Source: Siniperca chuatsi (taxonomy: Eukaryota > Chordata > Actinopteri > Centrarchiformes > Sinipercidae). Taken from it: a stretch of 64,000 nt of DNA. Position numbers and translations under genes: made by a program. The notes under the pieces are model-generated. The model saw only the letters and a list, made by a program, of their open reading frames with translations. It had not been told where the DNA came from and ran no database searches. This document shows positions 24,448 through 36,632 of the stretch, one piece after another. Position 1 is the first letter of the stretch; every line of letters begins with the position of its first letter. Where the stretch lies: contig NC_058046.1 in assembly GCF_020085105.1 (NCBI RefSeq), positions 3,860,175-3,924,174 on the forward strand, read 5' to 3'.

Positions 24448-27400
24448 GTAAGTCATTCACTCCGGTTTCACGGTGCATGGAGCAGCCTTACTACTAAATT
24501 ATAAACGTCTGACGCGCAGATGAATCCGGTGCGTCCCGCAGAGAATGCGCACTTGGATCTACATTGCTGAATCAGCTCTAATTGATTCCCTTCTGTTTGC
24601 AGTTGTACATGTATTAAATGTCATCTCTGGAAGTTCTAACAATAATGATTTACACAGGAAGAGTGTAAGGACCGCGCACCTAAACTTAGGCTGCCCGACC
24701 CTGTGAAATATCTGAGCAGCGGACATCTGGTTGACGAGCCTTGTTTGTGTCTCTCCGGGATGTTGGCAGGTAGACTATTTGTGGAAGTAACAGGTGCAGC
24801 AGTATGACACCAGGATGTGTTGGATTGCCAGTCAGCACGATTGTCATCACAACAACGCTACTCCATACACTGCAAAAAATATCCACCATAAGAATGAAAC
24901 TATTATTGTTATTGTCTATTAGTGAATCTTCAAACTGTTTACCTTCAAAACTGGTGAAAATATTGTTTGTTTTGCACGCAAATATAATGATCTGACCTTT
25001 AAATGAAATAGGTCACACATAAAGAAATAAAGAGCAATAATACGTTGATATACAAGTACATTATTGTGCTCTGTGGAAATATCCTTTAAGTTGATTTAAA
25101 AGAAATACATTTTTTTAGAATTAAAAACTGCACTGAGTTACTTTGCAGTGCAGGTGGCTGATATAAGCAAGATTATAGTGTCCAGACTGATGTGATGTAT
25201 TTCTGCAGGATCCAGTAATTTAAGAAGCATAGACCTATGGACACTGGATATTCCAGGCTGATACCAATATAGATAATTGAAAGTAGAAAAAATATGTATT
25301 GGCTGATTTATTTACACACAACGTAAACAAACATTTTTTAAAAATAGGAATCTAGGTATCTTTGATAAGCTAATATCAGCCCATATACTGTATATTTATC
25401 AGTCTACTTCTAGTAAAAAGTGGGGGACATTCAAATATAACTTGTGAATAAGAAAGAGATTGAAGAATGTCAGTGTAGCAAGATCATTTCCTCTTGTATC
25501 AAATCCAAATATATCAGTTTTGAGATTTGTGTCAATGTCTTAAAATAAAGCAGACAACTAACATCAAGACTTCACAAGATGTTGAAAAGTATTAACTAAA
25601 CTAAACTGCTTCATAAACTTAGATGGATATGAACCATGAATAATTCAGCACACACCAGTTTTCAGCTGCATCCAGAACAAGGCTAATTAGGACAATTAGC
25701 TTGAGCTTTGGCTGGAAACATTTATTAAAAACCTAAATACAATATTAAATACAGAAGTTTTCAAATGCCAAAGTTTCCACCGCACGGTATGTGAATCTTG
25801 TCCCGTGTCATCTTGGCCAGAAGACTAAAGTCATAAATCAAAACTTTCAGTTTTTACTGCATCAGATCTCTCATTGCTCATCCGCCAGCGAAACAGCCGA
25901 AGCTCACCGTGAAAGTGCACTTGTGCCTCCATTTCATGGTTCCCTTTAGAAGAGTTGTCAGGTTACATGGATTTCAACATGACAGCCATGTGGTTTTGAA
26001 TCCTGCATGACAGCGCTGGAGACGAGCAGGAGACTGGGCGTCTTAGATTTGTAATATGAAGATTCTTTTATCACACTGCGTTACATTTCATACCACTGCG
26101 TCACAGAATACCTCAGATAGTAGTTAATACACAGTTCATGTTACTGTAGAGACAATATTAATCACTTCTATGTAAGTTTCATTTTATTTTGACTTTTCAT
26201 TCATTCTGGGATACTTGACTGACCGTGGTGCTGTACAGCAGTCAGATGGATACATCGGGTTGACAATATTGTGTCAATAACAGCATTTTATTAATTGTTA
26301 GAGATCTCTGTCTCTCATGTGACCATGACGAGTTCGTCCTTTGAACCAGTGCGTTGTTATCCTGCATGGAAGAACAGCTAACTGACGATTGTCATCAGTC
26401 TGGATTTCAGTGGACAGCTTCAAAAGAACACACATTGGCACACTATTCTACTTTTCCTTGCACCCTAACTCACCCTAGAGTTAGGGTGCCAGTGCAGAAC
26501 ATAACTTTACAAGAATTATGTTCATATGCATTTCAGAAAAAATAGGTTTTGGGAGAAAAGTACTTATGCCCAGATTATATTTTTTATCAACATTTAAGAT
26601 GGATTTTTTTTTCCTTGACTCATCTACAAAATGTTTATTCTGATTGCAACAGCAAAATGTTCATTGTCCATGATTCGGGTAAGCAACCGGGTTAAACCTG
26701 GTTTTGGTTAAATGTAAAAACAAAACCAAAAAAAAAACCTCACAGCACTGATTTTATATATGAGACAAGATACAAACTCATTTACATCTCTGATGTAAAT
26801 GCCAAACACTTTCTACCACTCCATCTCCATAACCACACTTTGCTCAGCAATATATGAACATCACTTAGCTTCTTGCTTAGGCAACAAATGTTGCCAATAA
26901 ACATAAAAGGCTATTGCAAATTATTTGCATATGAATTACATTTGTAGGAGTAATGGTATTTGTGAATTTCTACCGCTTCTGGCCACTGAGCAGTCTTTCT
27001 GAAGCAGCAGGGGTTTAGGGGCCTTGTTCTTCTACACCATACTGGCCAGCCAGTCTGTGGTTCAACCTGGTGACCCTCAGGTGGTGATCCTGCCTCTGTG
27101 AACTCCAAACCGCTACCGTTAGTCCCACAAGCAGTGTCAAGTTAACCACTGATAAAGAAAGTTGCTCATTGCCCCGTTAATTTGTACTCACCCAGACATC
27201 AGTGATCTCAATGAACATGCTGTAAGATCAAGATAAGTGCCAAAGGTGCAGCTGAACTGGATAACTGAGCTGACACGACAGCAGAGCAGGTCACGTCCAA
27301 CTCTGTTACCCAGTCTGTGGAATAGCGAAGAGATACAGAAAATAACAAGAGGAGTAAAAATACATTCAGTCATTCATCAATCATCAGAGCATGCTGTTTG

Positions 27401-30400
27401 TCCATGCAGGTGTCCTGGAGCTCTTTGCGGTTTCTCAGGGGGTCATTGGCATCAAAGGGGTCTACAGTAACAGATTCCTGGCCATGAATAAAAGAGGACG
27501 ACTCCACGCTACTGTAAGTATCCCACACACTTCACAAACTGCTTCTGTTTGTCACCCTGCACTGTATGTACAGACTGCTGACTGTGCAGGATCACTACAT
27601 GTTGTTTTGAAGTGTTGATTGCAGTGTTGTTGCCTAATCATACAGCTGAAATGGCTCTTAAAAGGTTAATCAGCTATGATGGGTTTGAATTTGTAAAAGT
27701 GATGGCATCTTGCTAATGTTTACACTCTAACAGATAAATGAATGCTGGAGATCTATTTAAAGCTACACTAATTGATTGTTTGGCCATTTGGGGCCAGATG
27801 AACTCCACAAAAATCTATCAGACACACATCCTGACACATTACCACCTTGTTGGTAAGATGTTATTACTAAAAAGTTAGCAAACAGTTGCCAATTTCCACA
27901 TCCGGCAGACAAAGGAACATTATCATCCCCCTGGAGTCGTGTTTGTGTCCTTGTGATCAGTGTAAGTTCAATATTCACTCTCCGGTTTGGTCTCCACAAA
28001 CTCGTAAGAAAAACATTTGGCTCTTTAGCTGCTAAATTCTCCACTATGTTCACCTGCTAGCAATTCAGGGACTGAACCAAGCAGTAAATATGCTGTAAAA
28101 CCAAAACAATGAGCTAAAAGAGGCTAAAAGCTCCATAGAGTCCGATATTTTTTTTCATAAACGTTCTTTAGAGTGTTCACATCTCTGAACTGTCTTTTCT
28201 TGGTGGAATGAACATACAAATGGTTGATAAAGGGCGGACTCTCTTGGACAGTCTCTCCGTGAAGGCATCCATGGTGTTGCACTTGGTTGTACATATGAAA
28301 AGTGACAGAGGTAGTTGTGTGAAGAGTAAAAAAAGCTTCACAGATAAGTTCAAATCATGTGTCAGTTTCGGAAAGCCCTCCAATTCTAACATCAGTCAGT
28401 GAGTTTTATATTGTTTACATCGGATTTTGATCAAACATTTCTTGTGTTCTGAGCAGATTTCCTGCCAGTGTCTACACCTGGTACCAGAATTTAATTTGGC
28501 CAAATACTGCACATCTGATTTGCTGCACATATGATGCTCCTCTCTGCTGCAGTCCAACCTATTTTGGACATATGAAATGGGTGTATTTCTCCATAAAAAC
28601 CTTGCCTAGAGCAGCTATATTTGTTTTATTAGTTTGCGCAGCTTTGCATCCGTGCATCTGTGCTGCATAACAAAATCCCCAAATCTGACATCAGCATGTC
28701 ATGGCATACTGCTGTAATCTTTAGCCACAGTTTCGAAGACTTTCAAATCCCCCCAAACACACAGTAAGCCCAAATCTGCCCACAGCAGCTTGGCCTCGCT
28801 ACCATAAGCAGGCAGGCCGGCCAGCCAGCAGCCAACCACACTGACGAGTCATCTGTGGGAGCCTTGGCAGGCGTATTGATAGAAGCGGCTCCCTATTAGC
28901 ATGTGTTAATGGGAAGAGCAGATTATGTCCTGTCTGGGACGGCTGATAATATACAGAGGAGTGAGCCACAAAGTCAAGATCAATATGTTGAGTCAGCCAG
29001 GCAAGCAACAATCGGAGAGCCGGATAGTCTGTGAGCTGCTGTGGGTATGAATGCTGAGGAACGGCGATTTATGCCCCTTCAGCTCCCGGTATTGTTTCAT
29101 GAAACCCTGTCAGTGGGGAGTAATGTGGCGTCTTTCCTCAAAGTGCATTCTCAGCCTCAGCTTCCTAGAATCTACTAATGCGACTGTGAGCCATCCAACA
29201 GCAGATACATATTCAGTTGTCATTTTAAATTTCTCGGGGTCAAAGCACGTCCCAAACAAGATTTAAATATAAACCAAAACTGGGGATAAAACAATACGAC
29301 AAAGCAAAACAACACACTGCAGGGTATTGCCGCAACATCATTTTTGTTCTGCTGGAAATTTGTCATGTACATAGCCACAGTCTGACTCAGTGGGATTTTC
29401 TTTCTTGTGGTCCAACGTGTCTGAAATCCGGTCTCATCTGCCCCTTCATCTCCCATTCCAAACTGTCGAAATGTCAGAAATGAAAGTCCAACTTTCCACA
29501 TCCACTCCTTCTGCACCAACTCAAAGGCTGATCGTCTGTTTGTGGCAGGTTTTGTTGTGTCTGCATGACTCCCTCAATCAACACAATCGGGCTGAAGTCG
29601 ATGCCCTTAGAGCAGAGCTGTTCGCAGGTTCCAGCATTAAGGGATGGGAGGCTTTAATTAATATTCTTTATATTAATAAAGATGAGCCCTTCAGTCAAGG
29701 ACAGAAAATACATTTGCTGAAACGCTTCCATTTGCTTAATAACTCAGTACTTATCCTCATGATCACAGAGCAGGTTTAATTACAAATCAACACTACTGGA
29801 GCGGCCTTGCTCAAGGGCACGTCAGCATGCCGATTCTTCCTCACAGCTCAAGGGCAGTCTACCTTGTTTTGTCATGTGATGTCAAGCAGGGTAGCCAGGG
29901 AATACGAGGAATACAAGGGTTTGGACCCACACACAGGCACAGAGACAGAGCTGGTAAAGTACAATGATTTATTTGGGGGGAAAAAAGCAGTAGACCTACC
30001 AAGTGATCAGGCAGGTGAGTGTCAAAACCAAAAGCTGTCCAATGCAGGTAAACAAATCCAAAGGGCAGGCAGAAAATCCAGAGTTCAATGAAACAAGAAG
30101 AAAGTCCAAAAACACTAGGAACACTGGAGGAAGGGCTGGAACGCTTGATACAGAGGACGAAGACAAACTGGCACAGAACAAAGGAGGAACACGGACGTAA
30201 ATACACACAGGAGAGGGGAGACAACGAGACACAGGTGAAACTGATCAGGGCAGGAAGTAAAACTCTTTCCAAAATATACAGAAGATAACACAACTAAACC
30301 CCAAAACCACAAGATGTTTTCTGTGTTGAATTATCTTTGGTTTGGGATTGCTGTGATTTTCAGTGTCAGTTGCTTCAGTGGCAGGAATAATCTAGTTGAT

Positions 30401-33400
30401 TGAGTTAAATGTCAGTGGTCAGGTATCAAAAAAAGAAACCACACCTCCCCATGATGCTTCATGGGTAACCTGAGATGAATGGGCTGAAATCAACACAGAC
30501 TGCACCAAGTTTCACTGGGGTTGTCTCATTTTTCTTCAAACAAAAATTTTTGCCCCTCAGAAATCTGAATATTTTTTATAATCGCATAAAAATTTCACAC
30601 ATAGTGGCTTTAACATAGGTGACCCTCCAAGGTCAGAGTAGTTTTACGAGTCTTTAGCTCCCTAACTTGGCTAGTTAACAGGCCTGCAAGCTTAATAATA
30701 TCATGTATACAGTTGTCATAATTGAAATGTAATAAATAGTAATGACTTTGTCAGTGCCAATCAAGCAGTTTACCAAAACCTTTGATCCACACCAAGACAT
30801 TTTGACAACTAATCACCCCATTACAATTCATTCTTAATGACTTTGGGCACCCCCTGTCTTTCGCAATAGCACAACCATCAGATCAAAATTTCTGCTTGAC
30901 ACGTTAACACTTTAGCCTATGAGAAGTTAATTGAAAATGAATGCCCAGCAATTAATGATAATTGCTGTTGATATTCATTTTCCCCAGAGGATGAATCATA
31001 ATGTTTTGATGACCTGTTGACCCTTTCCCTTTATCACCACCATCAGGTCAAATGTCCACAAGAAATCAAATCAGAGATATCAAACTAATGGGCTGAAATT
31101 TACTGAGCACATTCATGGTCCCCACAGGATGAACCCCCCCCTCCACTAGCACCATCTTCAGGACAAATTCTTCATTATATGGCCCATTACTGTAAATGCA
31201 GTAAGTATAACAAATTGTCAGTGTGTTGAGCAGGAAAGTTAATTCCTTACCTTGGCTGACAGTAGTTAAAATTCAGACTATTACAAAAAAGGTTTACTTG
31301 CTGGCTGTATTTCTGTGGAACTTTCAACCGCATCTCGCGGCCTTTCTTGGTGGATGGAGTTTGCTCCATGACCACTTACTCCATTCACTGAGGAAGACTG
31401 GTTGAAAGCTCGGCATAAAGTTTGCAAGTGGACGCTGAGTTAAGATTGCTAAAAAATGTCAGTTTGTTATTTGTGCCATATAAGACTTTGCAGCCTCTAA
31501 AAGCTGATAGCAGGCCTTTAGGCTTAAAATTTATTATATAAATTGCAGTTTTATATGAAGTAAATTTTAGTTTGATGTTTTAATCATAGTTTTTTTCAGT
31601 ACAGCTCTACTACTTACTGTAGATACCTTGCACTCTGTGAGACTGGTACTCTGGCTCCAACCGTTGCAGTTGGGGCTTATTTTTGCCTCCGGAGCAGCTC
31701 TGCCTCAGAGAAATATTTGTATAACTAAAACTCCAATCTGTGGCTACAGCTGCACTGTGCTATTTAACCGCCTTGATGATTTGGGGTGGATGTAAACCTC
31801 GGGGGCCACAGACAGGCTTGGGCCTCACGTCTGGGTGTCAGGTGACACCCTGAACCTTATCTTGTTGCATCGTCTGTCATATTTAATATTTAGATGTTTT
31901 CACAGTGACAATTTATTGGCTAAATAACATGCAAGGAGACAGATGCACATTGCTCTACATGACCTACTCAGCAAGCCATCACAAACACTTTTTAAAGGTG
32001 AAAGGGTCACCTGCATTTGTTGAACAAACGTATTGTGTGTGTGTGTGTGTTTCATGTTCTTATATCCCGTTGGGGACTTTAACCTGAATGCACACTAACC
32101 CATGGGGACTTGTGTCCCCGTGGAGACAAAAATTGAGGTCCCAATCGGTAGAGACTGCTTTTTGAGGATTAAGACTTGGTTTTAGGGTACAGGTTACAAT
32201 TAGGTTAAGGTTAGGGTTAAGGTTAGGCATTTAGTTGTGCTGGTTATGGTTAGAGTAAGGGGCTAGGGAAAGCATTATGTCAATGACTGTCCCCCACGGG
32301 GATAGTGAAACAAACGTGTGTGTGTGTGGGTGTGTGTGTGCTATAAAATGAAATCAGAAAATGCTGATATAACATTTTATTAGTGAAACCACCTGAACGT
32401 ACTTGTGTTTTTGATGTCTGTCATTTTTTGAGATATGTCTCAGCTACAGTTTCTTTTACATCTGATGCATTTATACTGAAGACACAAACACTTCATCACA
32501 AGCCCAGTTCCTTAAGTTAGTGTGCATAAGAGTAGTTATAATATGGTCCTAGCAGGTTTTACCATTGACATTCTTGGTTTTGAGTGGCAATTCAACAAAT
32601 ATTGATGGATTGCCATGAAACTTTGGGCAGGCATTCATGGAGAGGATGAATCCTACTGACTTTGGCGATGCCCTGACTTGTCATCTAGTGCCACCATCAG
32701 GTCAAAAGTTAATTTGTGTGTATGACCAAATACCTGCAAAATTAGTGACATTCCCATCAGTGTCAGCTGTACTAATCAAATGTGAGGATGCACATTTATA
32801 TACACTAAACTTGCTGTATTAGTAGTCAAGCCGGGGGAACCAGGTAAACAGGAGTAGGACCCAAAATGCAGACATCGGAGGCAGAGGGATGTAGTTCAGT
32901 GATTTAGTAGAAACAAAACGGCTTACATGGATTGTCAGGAAGGCAGAGAGTAAAACCAGGACAGGCAGTCCAAAGCACTGGCAACTAATCCGAAAAGGAG
33001 CAGTCAGACAATCCCAAGTCCAAAGAAACAAACAATAATTCCAAATCCAGAAAAGCAGTCCAATAATACAGAGCCCAAATACAGGAAACAAAGGCTGGGA
33101 CGGGAAGACAAAGATAATCTGACAAAGAACAAAGGAAGCACATAGACTTAAATACACTCAGGTGAGGGGAGTTAACGAGACACAGGTAAAAATAATCAGG
33201 GTGGAGCAAACAATGAAACTGGCGGGAAAGGCAACCAAAGACAGGAAGCAAAACTACCAGACACATAAAGGAGGGAGAGTCTTTCAAAATAAAACAGGAA
33301 ATAACATACATAAATCCTCAAACCATGACAAAACTAACGTTGTGAGAATGGTAAACATTATCTACTAAACATTAGCATTGTCATTGTGAGCATGTTAGCA

Positions 33401-36400
33401 TACTGACATTAGCATTTAGCTCAAAGCACAGCTGTGCCTAAATACAGCCTCACAGAGTGTCTAGCATGGCTGTAGACTCTTTGTCTTCTTCTTTCATTGT
33501 TGTGTTGTGTTGTTTTGTTTCATCTCAACATAAGAAGCATCAGAGAATATTTTCTTGGAAAGAGTGTTTAGAAAAACATTCATTTTCAAGTTCACAACAG
33601 GCATTTTTCAGTTGTGTCGTAGCTTAAGAGTCTCATGTTGGAGTGTTAAGTGTTTTTCATCCAGTTAGTTACAAACCGTCCCTAAAGTTTGTGCATATCA
33701 GGATAGAGTGTAGAGTGTAGTCCTAGTTTAGTTTGTAGTCGCTGATTTTAGTTGAATTGGAATTAACAAAGTACTCTATCCATCTATCTGTAGTAGGGGT
33801 AAGAATAAAAAAGACACATTTGTGAAGAAATATTATTTTACAGTAACTTTCCACCTCTGCCCTTGATACAGCTAACCCCGAGGATCATGGGAAAGGTCCC
33901 TTTAAAAGAGTGTGACCAATCCAGCAGGGCAAGAGCCAGGTTAAACAGCTGTACAAGCATTATGATTTTAACAATAAGATCTCTGGAATCTGGCTGCAGC
34001 CATTAAATCCTATGAAACACAGCAGGGGCCAAAGCTCCTTCCTAGTATGCCTGTTTGTGTGTGTGTGCATGTGTGCATACATGCCTGTGTGTGTGAGTAT
34101 ATTCATACATGCTCAAATGGATTTGTTTCCAGATGTGTAATTCCCTGACTGGTACCAGAGCTGGTATGTGGCTCAAATGTAGCGTTCTGTTAAATCATTG
34201 CAATCCACCCATAGCAGTGACTCGGGAGGTCTGTACAGTTTTCTAATCATTTTTAAAAACAACAGCCAAAAGGAACAGTCGGTCACTTTGAATAACTTTA
34301 AGGTTTGTACTATTCTGCCGCGGCCGCAGCACACTCTCTTGTGACTGGCATGTTTACCAAACGTTGTAATGGCATCATTTTCTGCTATGCTTCACTCTTC
34401 AGCAAAGCAGAACAGTTTGTTTTAATTCAGAATGGCAGGAGGTTATACAAGGAAGTCACACTGCAGCAAGAAAGCAGGCATCCCTGGGTACATGTCAGAG
34501 TTTCCCAGCCGAGATATTTTTAGGCACAAAACTGGAACATTCAATGAATATCTGCATCTCCGTTTCTGAAAGTAGTAGTAGTACATTGTCCTGAACATTT
34601 TAGTAGACGACGTTTGGTTTGGTACACAATATATTTCATCTTGGTAGGTTTGGTTCAACCTATGACCCAAAAAATTTCAGTCTAATACAGTCTAATTACA
34701 GTTTAGGTCTACTTGTGGAACATATATTCAGAAGTACGTGTTCCACCTAGAACTCGCACTTATTTGGCATTATTTCGGTTGTTGTCTGTAAACCAATATA
34801 TGATGGTTATGTTGGACCAGCAGTAGTGTGGGGAGTATTTGGATCCTTCAGATTATTATTACTGATGCATTAATGTATAAGCAGCATTTTAATCCACCAA
34901 TGCAATAATCCTGCTGATTAGTCCATTGCTGTTGTAACAAACATGATGAGAAAAAAACAGCCTGTGTGTCTTCATTTAGACATTTTTCCTGGTTAATGCA
35001 CAGGCCATAATGAGTTTTTGACCAGTACAAAGGAGGCTCTGCGGCTGTCAGTCAAAGCATCTCTGTGATAAGGAAAGTCATTTAGATGACTTTGAAACCC
35101 ACCCCCAAGATGAAAGCGAAATTTTCTGTTATTTTGGAACGGTCTCAGCTTTACAGCAGCTAACCCAATCAGATCCCAATCAGACGATATTATGTTGAAC
35201 AGCAATTGGGCCGTGCAGTAAGCTATTACAGGTTGAGATAATAGAGTGTTTGATGTTTTCCCACTTTGAATTCTGCTGTAATTATGGTGTTACAAAAATG
35301 ATTCAGCTCTGTATCATTAAAAATTCAAGAAGTTTTGGACGTGTTTTTCCCTTGAATTTTGGTCATTACATACAGTAATAGGTCTAACATCAGCCTCGCT
35401 TTCCATCTCTATTTGTAGCCGTCCCTAATCAGCTATTGTGTGAGAAAACACAATTTGGCTGTTCTGCATAATTTTCTATTCAATTCAAATGATTTTTTTT
35501 TTATCTGTTACATAGTGAAACAAAGGGCAAACTTATGCAGATGTGCTACAGCTCGCTACAACTTTGAAAGGAGATTTTGGCACACAGACTTGTACACTTG
35601 TACAGTATAATATGAATCACCTGTATTAATTGTTATTTTAAAGAGAAACAAATGGCATACCTTAGATGACAAGGTGTGTCCCCTGCTCTTTTTTCAGAAG
35701 AAGGAAACACATCTCACACTAAGGACAGTTTACATAGAAGATCACAAAAAGTTTCTCACAGTAGCAGTATATATGTATGAGTATGTGTATGCCCTTGTGT
35801 CAGATCAGTATTAACAAGGAAATAAAATGGCATCGGTGGGAGAATCTGGCAGAGGTCAGCTTCCAGATGCTTGTTGGTGGGGGCTTTCTTGTAAAGGAAT
35901 AAGAGCCATTACTTTTTCTTTCCCCGACTTTAAGACAATTATCTTAGCAGCAGTTAACAAGAGAAACACAGGGTTAGGTTACATGGTAGCATGCAAACAG
36001 AGTTCCCACATGTTCTGCAGCTGAGTCTTGTTTACATGTGGACAGATCCAGTATCATGAACTCAGAAATGGAACATGTGGAACAATTTACAAATTTGGCA
36101 GATTTAAAGATTTGTTAATTAAAAATGAATCACAAATAGTATCATTAACTGATGAACAAATGAACTATAGTTTTCCATTCAAAGTTCCAATAGATTAAAA
36201 CCAAGAGAAAAAGGCAAGAGGTAACACCTGTTAATATCTTATATTTCCCTTCTTTTGTAGGAATGGTTCACAGACGACTGTAAGTTCAGGGAACGTTTCC
36301 AGGAGAACAGCTACAACACTTATGCCTCAGTAATCCACAGGAACCACAGGACTGGTCGCGAGTGGTACGTGGCAATCAATAAGAGAGGGAAAGCTAAAAT

Positions 36401-36632
36401 GGGCTCCAGCCCGCGGGTCAAATCCCAGCATGTCTCCACCCACTTCTTGCCCAGGGTCAGCCTGCACGACAAGAGTGAGCGAGGCTTCACCATCACAGAC
36501 AGGAGCAAAGAGAGGAGGAAAGCCCCGCCGCCACCACCTCCCAAACCTCCTGTGGCGAAGGCTAACATCCATGCAGGAACAGCACCGAGACGTACGCAAG
36601 TGAAGTACTGGCCCAAGTACCGGTTTGGATAG
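24237..36632 (+). CDS. FGF5: FGF5, fibroblast growth factor 5 (three exons, 228 aa)
   Basis: Joined exons 24237-24447, 27410-27513 and 36261-36632 encode 228 residues. Residues 1-20 are a hydrophobic signal peptide. The beta-trefoil core runs from [13 protein letters not shown] (43-55) to about residue 167 (FLPR), with the N-glycosylation sequon NGS at 62-64 and a basic heparin-binding-type stretch (NKRGKAK) at about 145-151. The C-terminal tail has six consecutive prolines and ends WPKYRFG. The [31 protein letters not shown] and GREWYVA blocks identify FGF5 rather than FGF4/6. The family is secreted, binds heparan sulfate and signals through FGF receptors, chiefly FGFR1; in mammals FGF5 ends the hair growth phase, so its role in fish must differ. 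It lacks most of the Ser-rich segment of the 268-residue human protein. An in-frame TAG at 24201-24203 supports the start. Confidence 0.96.
24448..27409 (+). other. FGF5: FGF5 intron 1
   Basis: 2,962 bases, A+T-rich, with no recognised gene. A 10-bp perfect inverted repeat with an 8-base loop occurs at 26461-26488 and is not remarkable. No clear transposon was identified. Confidence 0.85.
27410..27513 (+). CDS. FGF5: FGF5 exon 2 (104 bp)
   Basis: Acceptor CCATGCAG at 27409, donor CTACT|GTAAGT at 27513/27514. Its length of exactly 104 bases and phases (1 in, 0 out) match the conserved middle exon of the FGF4/5/6 group. It encodes [10 protein letters not shown] to LHAT. In mammals skipping this exon gives the short antagonist form; skipping here would shift the frame. 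Confidence 0.95.
27760..28070. repeat. Probable dispersed fish repeat
   Basis: The CATTTGGCTCTTTAGCTGCT and CTCCACTATGTTCACCTGCT blocks are familiar from many teleost introns. Recognition is from memory; no terminal repeats delimited. Confidence 0.4.
28190..28360 (+). repeat. Dispersed repeat, copy 2
   Basis: The same ordered blocks as 23200-23420 (TTGGACAGTCTCT, ATGAAAAGTGA, GTGTGAAGA, AAGTTCAAAT), with different spacing. Confidence 0.5.
29880..30315 (-). mobile_element. LTR-like repeat copy 1 (solo LTR candidate)
   Basis: Aligns by eye with 32824-33330: both share GAACAAAGGA, AATACAC, CAGGTGAGGGGAG-like, ACGAGACACAGGT, ATCAGGG and AGGAAG blocks in the same order and orientation. The plus-strand left edge reads TGTCAAGC. 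On the minus strand an AATAAA (complement of 29968-29975) precedes the end, as expected for an LTR with its poly(A) signal. No internal retroviral or retrotransposon genes remain. Family not assigned. Confidence 0.5.
30740..31180. repeat. Dispersed repeat with internal tandem-like units
   Basis: The units CATTCATGGTCCCCACAGGATGA and a CCACCATCAGGTCAAA-type block recur twice here (about 30985-31060 and 31110-31175) and again at 32630-32710, so this is an older copy of the repeat that is split at 32820. Confidence 0.45.
32090..32345 (+). repeat. TTAGGGTTAAGG-rich dispersed repeat flanked by (TG)n
   Basis: GGGGACTTGTGTCCCCGTGG opens it, a GGTTAGGGTTAAGGTTAGGC array is central, and a CCCCACGGGGAT block ends it before a TG run. 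The outer GGGGAC and CCCCAC blocks are inverted. This layout is common in fish genomes. Confidence 0.55.
32565..32823 (+). repeat. Dispersed repeat, left half (interrupted)
   Basis: Contains ATTGATGGATTGCCATGAAA, TTGGGCAGGCATTCATGG and CACCATCAGGTCAAAA. The sequence resumes at 33336 after the LTR-like insertion. Confidence 0.5.
32824..33330 (-). mobile_element. LTR-like repeat copy 2, inserted in an older repeat
   Basis: Homologous to 29880-30315 over its length, ending AAACCATGACA on the plus strand (TGTCATGGTTT on the minus strand, the expected LTR-type start). It interrupts an older dispersed repeat whose two halves flank it. The poly(A) hexamer of copy 1 is altered here. Confidence 0.5.
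33336..33490 (+). repeat. Dispersed repeat, right half
   Basis: GTAAACATTATCTACTAAAC, AGCATGTTAGCATACTGACA and TTAGCTCAAAGCACAGCTGT are familiar consecutive blocks of one teleost repeat family, continuing the one cut off at 32823. Confidence 0.5.
34845..34905. mobile_element. Small remnant of the CAGTGGTGGAAG element family
   Basis: ATTACTGATGCATTAATGTA and AAGCAGCATTTTAA match a remembered internal block of that family. Short and truncated. Confidence 0.3.
36261..36632 (+). CDS. FGF5: FGF5 exon 3 (coding part, stop codon)
   Basis: Acceptor TTTTGTAG at 36260, phase 0; TAG stop at 36630-36632. It encodes 123 residues from EWFTDDCKF to the end, covering the last two trefoil lobes, the heparin-binding loop and the proline-rich basic tail. 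The first codon changes the human-type KFTDD to EWFTDD. Confidence 0.95.
   Translation, partial: EWFTDDCKFRERFQENSYNTYASVIHRNHRTGREWYVAINKRGKAKMGSSPRVKSQHVSTHFLPRVSLHDKSERGFTITDRSKERRKAPPPPPPKPPVAKANIHAGTAPRRTQVKYWPKYRFG

Larger units (their letters stand above)
27514..36260 (+). other. FGF5: FGF5 intron 2
   Basis: 8,747 bases with repeats but no gene. It holds LTR-like copies at 29880-30315 and 32824-33330, an older dispersed repeat split by the second of these, a telomere-like GGTTAGGGTTAAGG repeat at 32090-32345, and CNE-like low-repeat stretches such as 29570-29790. Minus-strand ORFs here are readings of the repeats. Confidence 0.85.

Noticed and set aside
26461..26488. 10-bp perfect inverted repeat CACCCTAACT with an 8-base loop
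   Set aside because: Eukaryotic genes do not use such terminators, and a repeat of this size is expected by chance in 64 kb.
29859..30312. Minus-strand ORFs rich in Cys, Leu and Ser, similar to those at 32819-33311
   Set aside because: Their similarity comes from the shared LTR-like repeat. The reading frames are not the coding part of any retroelement I recognise.
32160..32290. TTAGGG-containing units as an interstitial telomere
   Set aside because: The units are degenerate GGTTAGGGTTAAGG words inside a dispersed repeat with fixed flanks, not a TTAGGG array.
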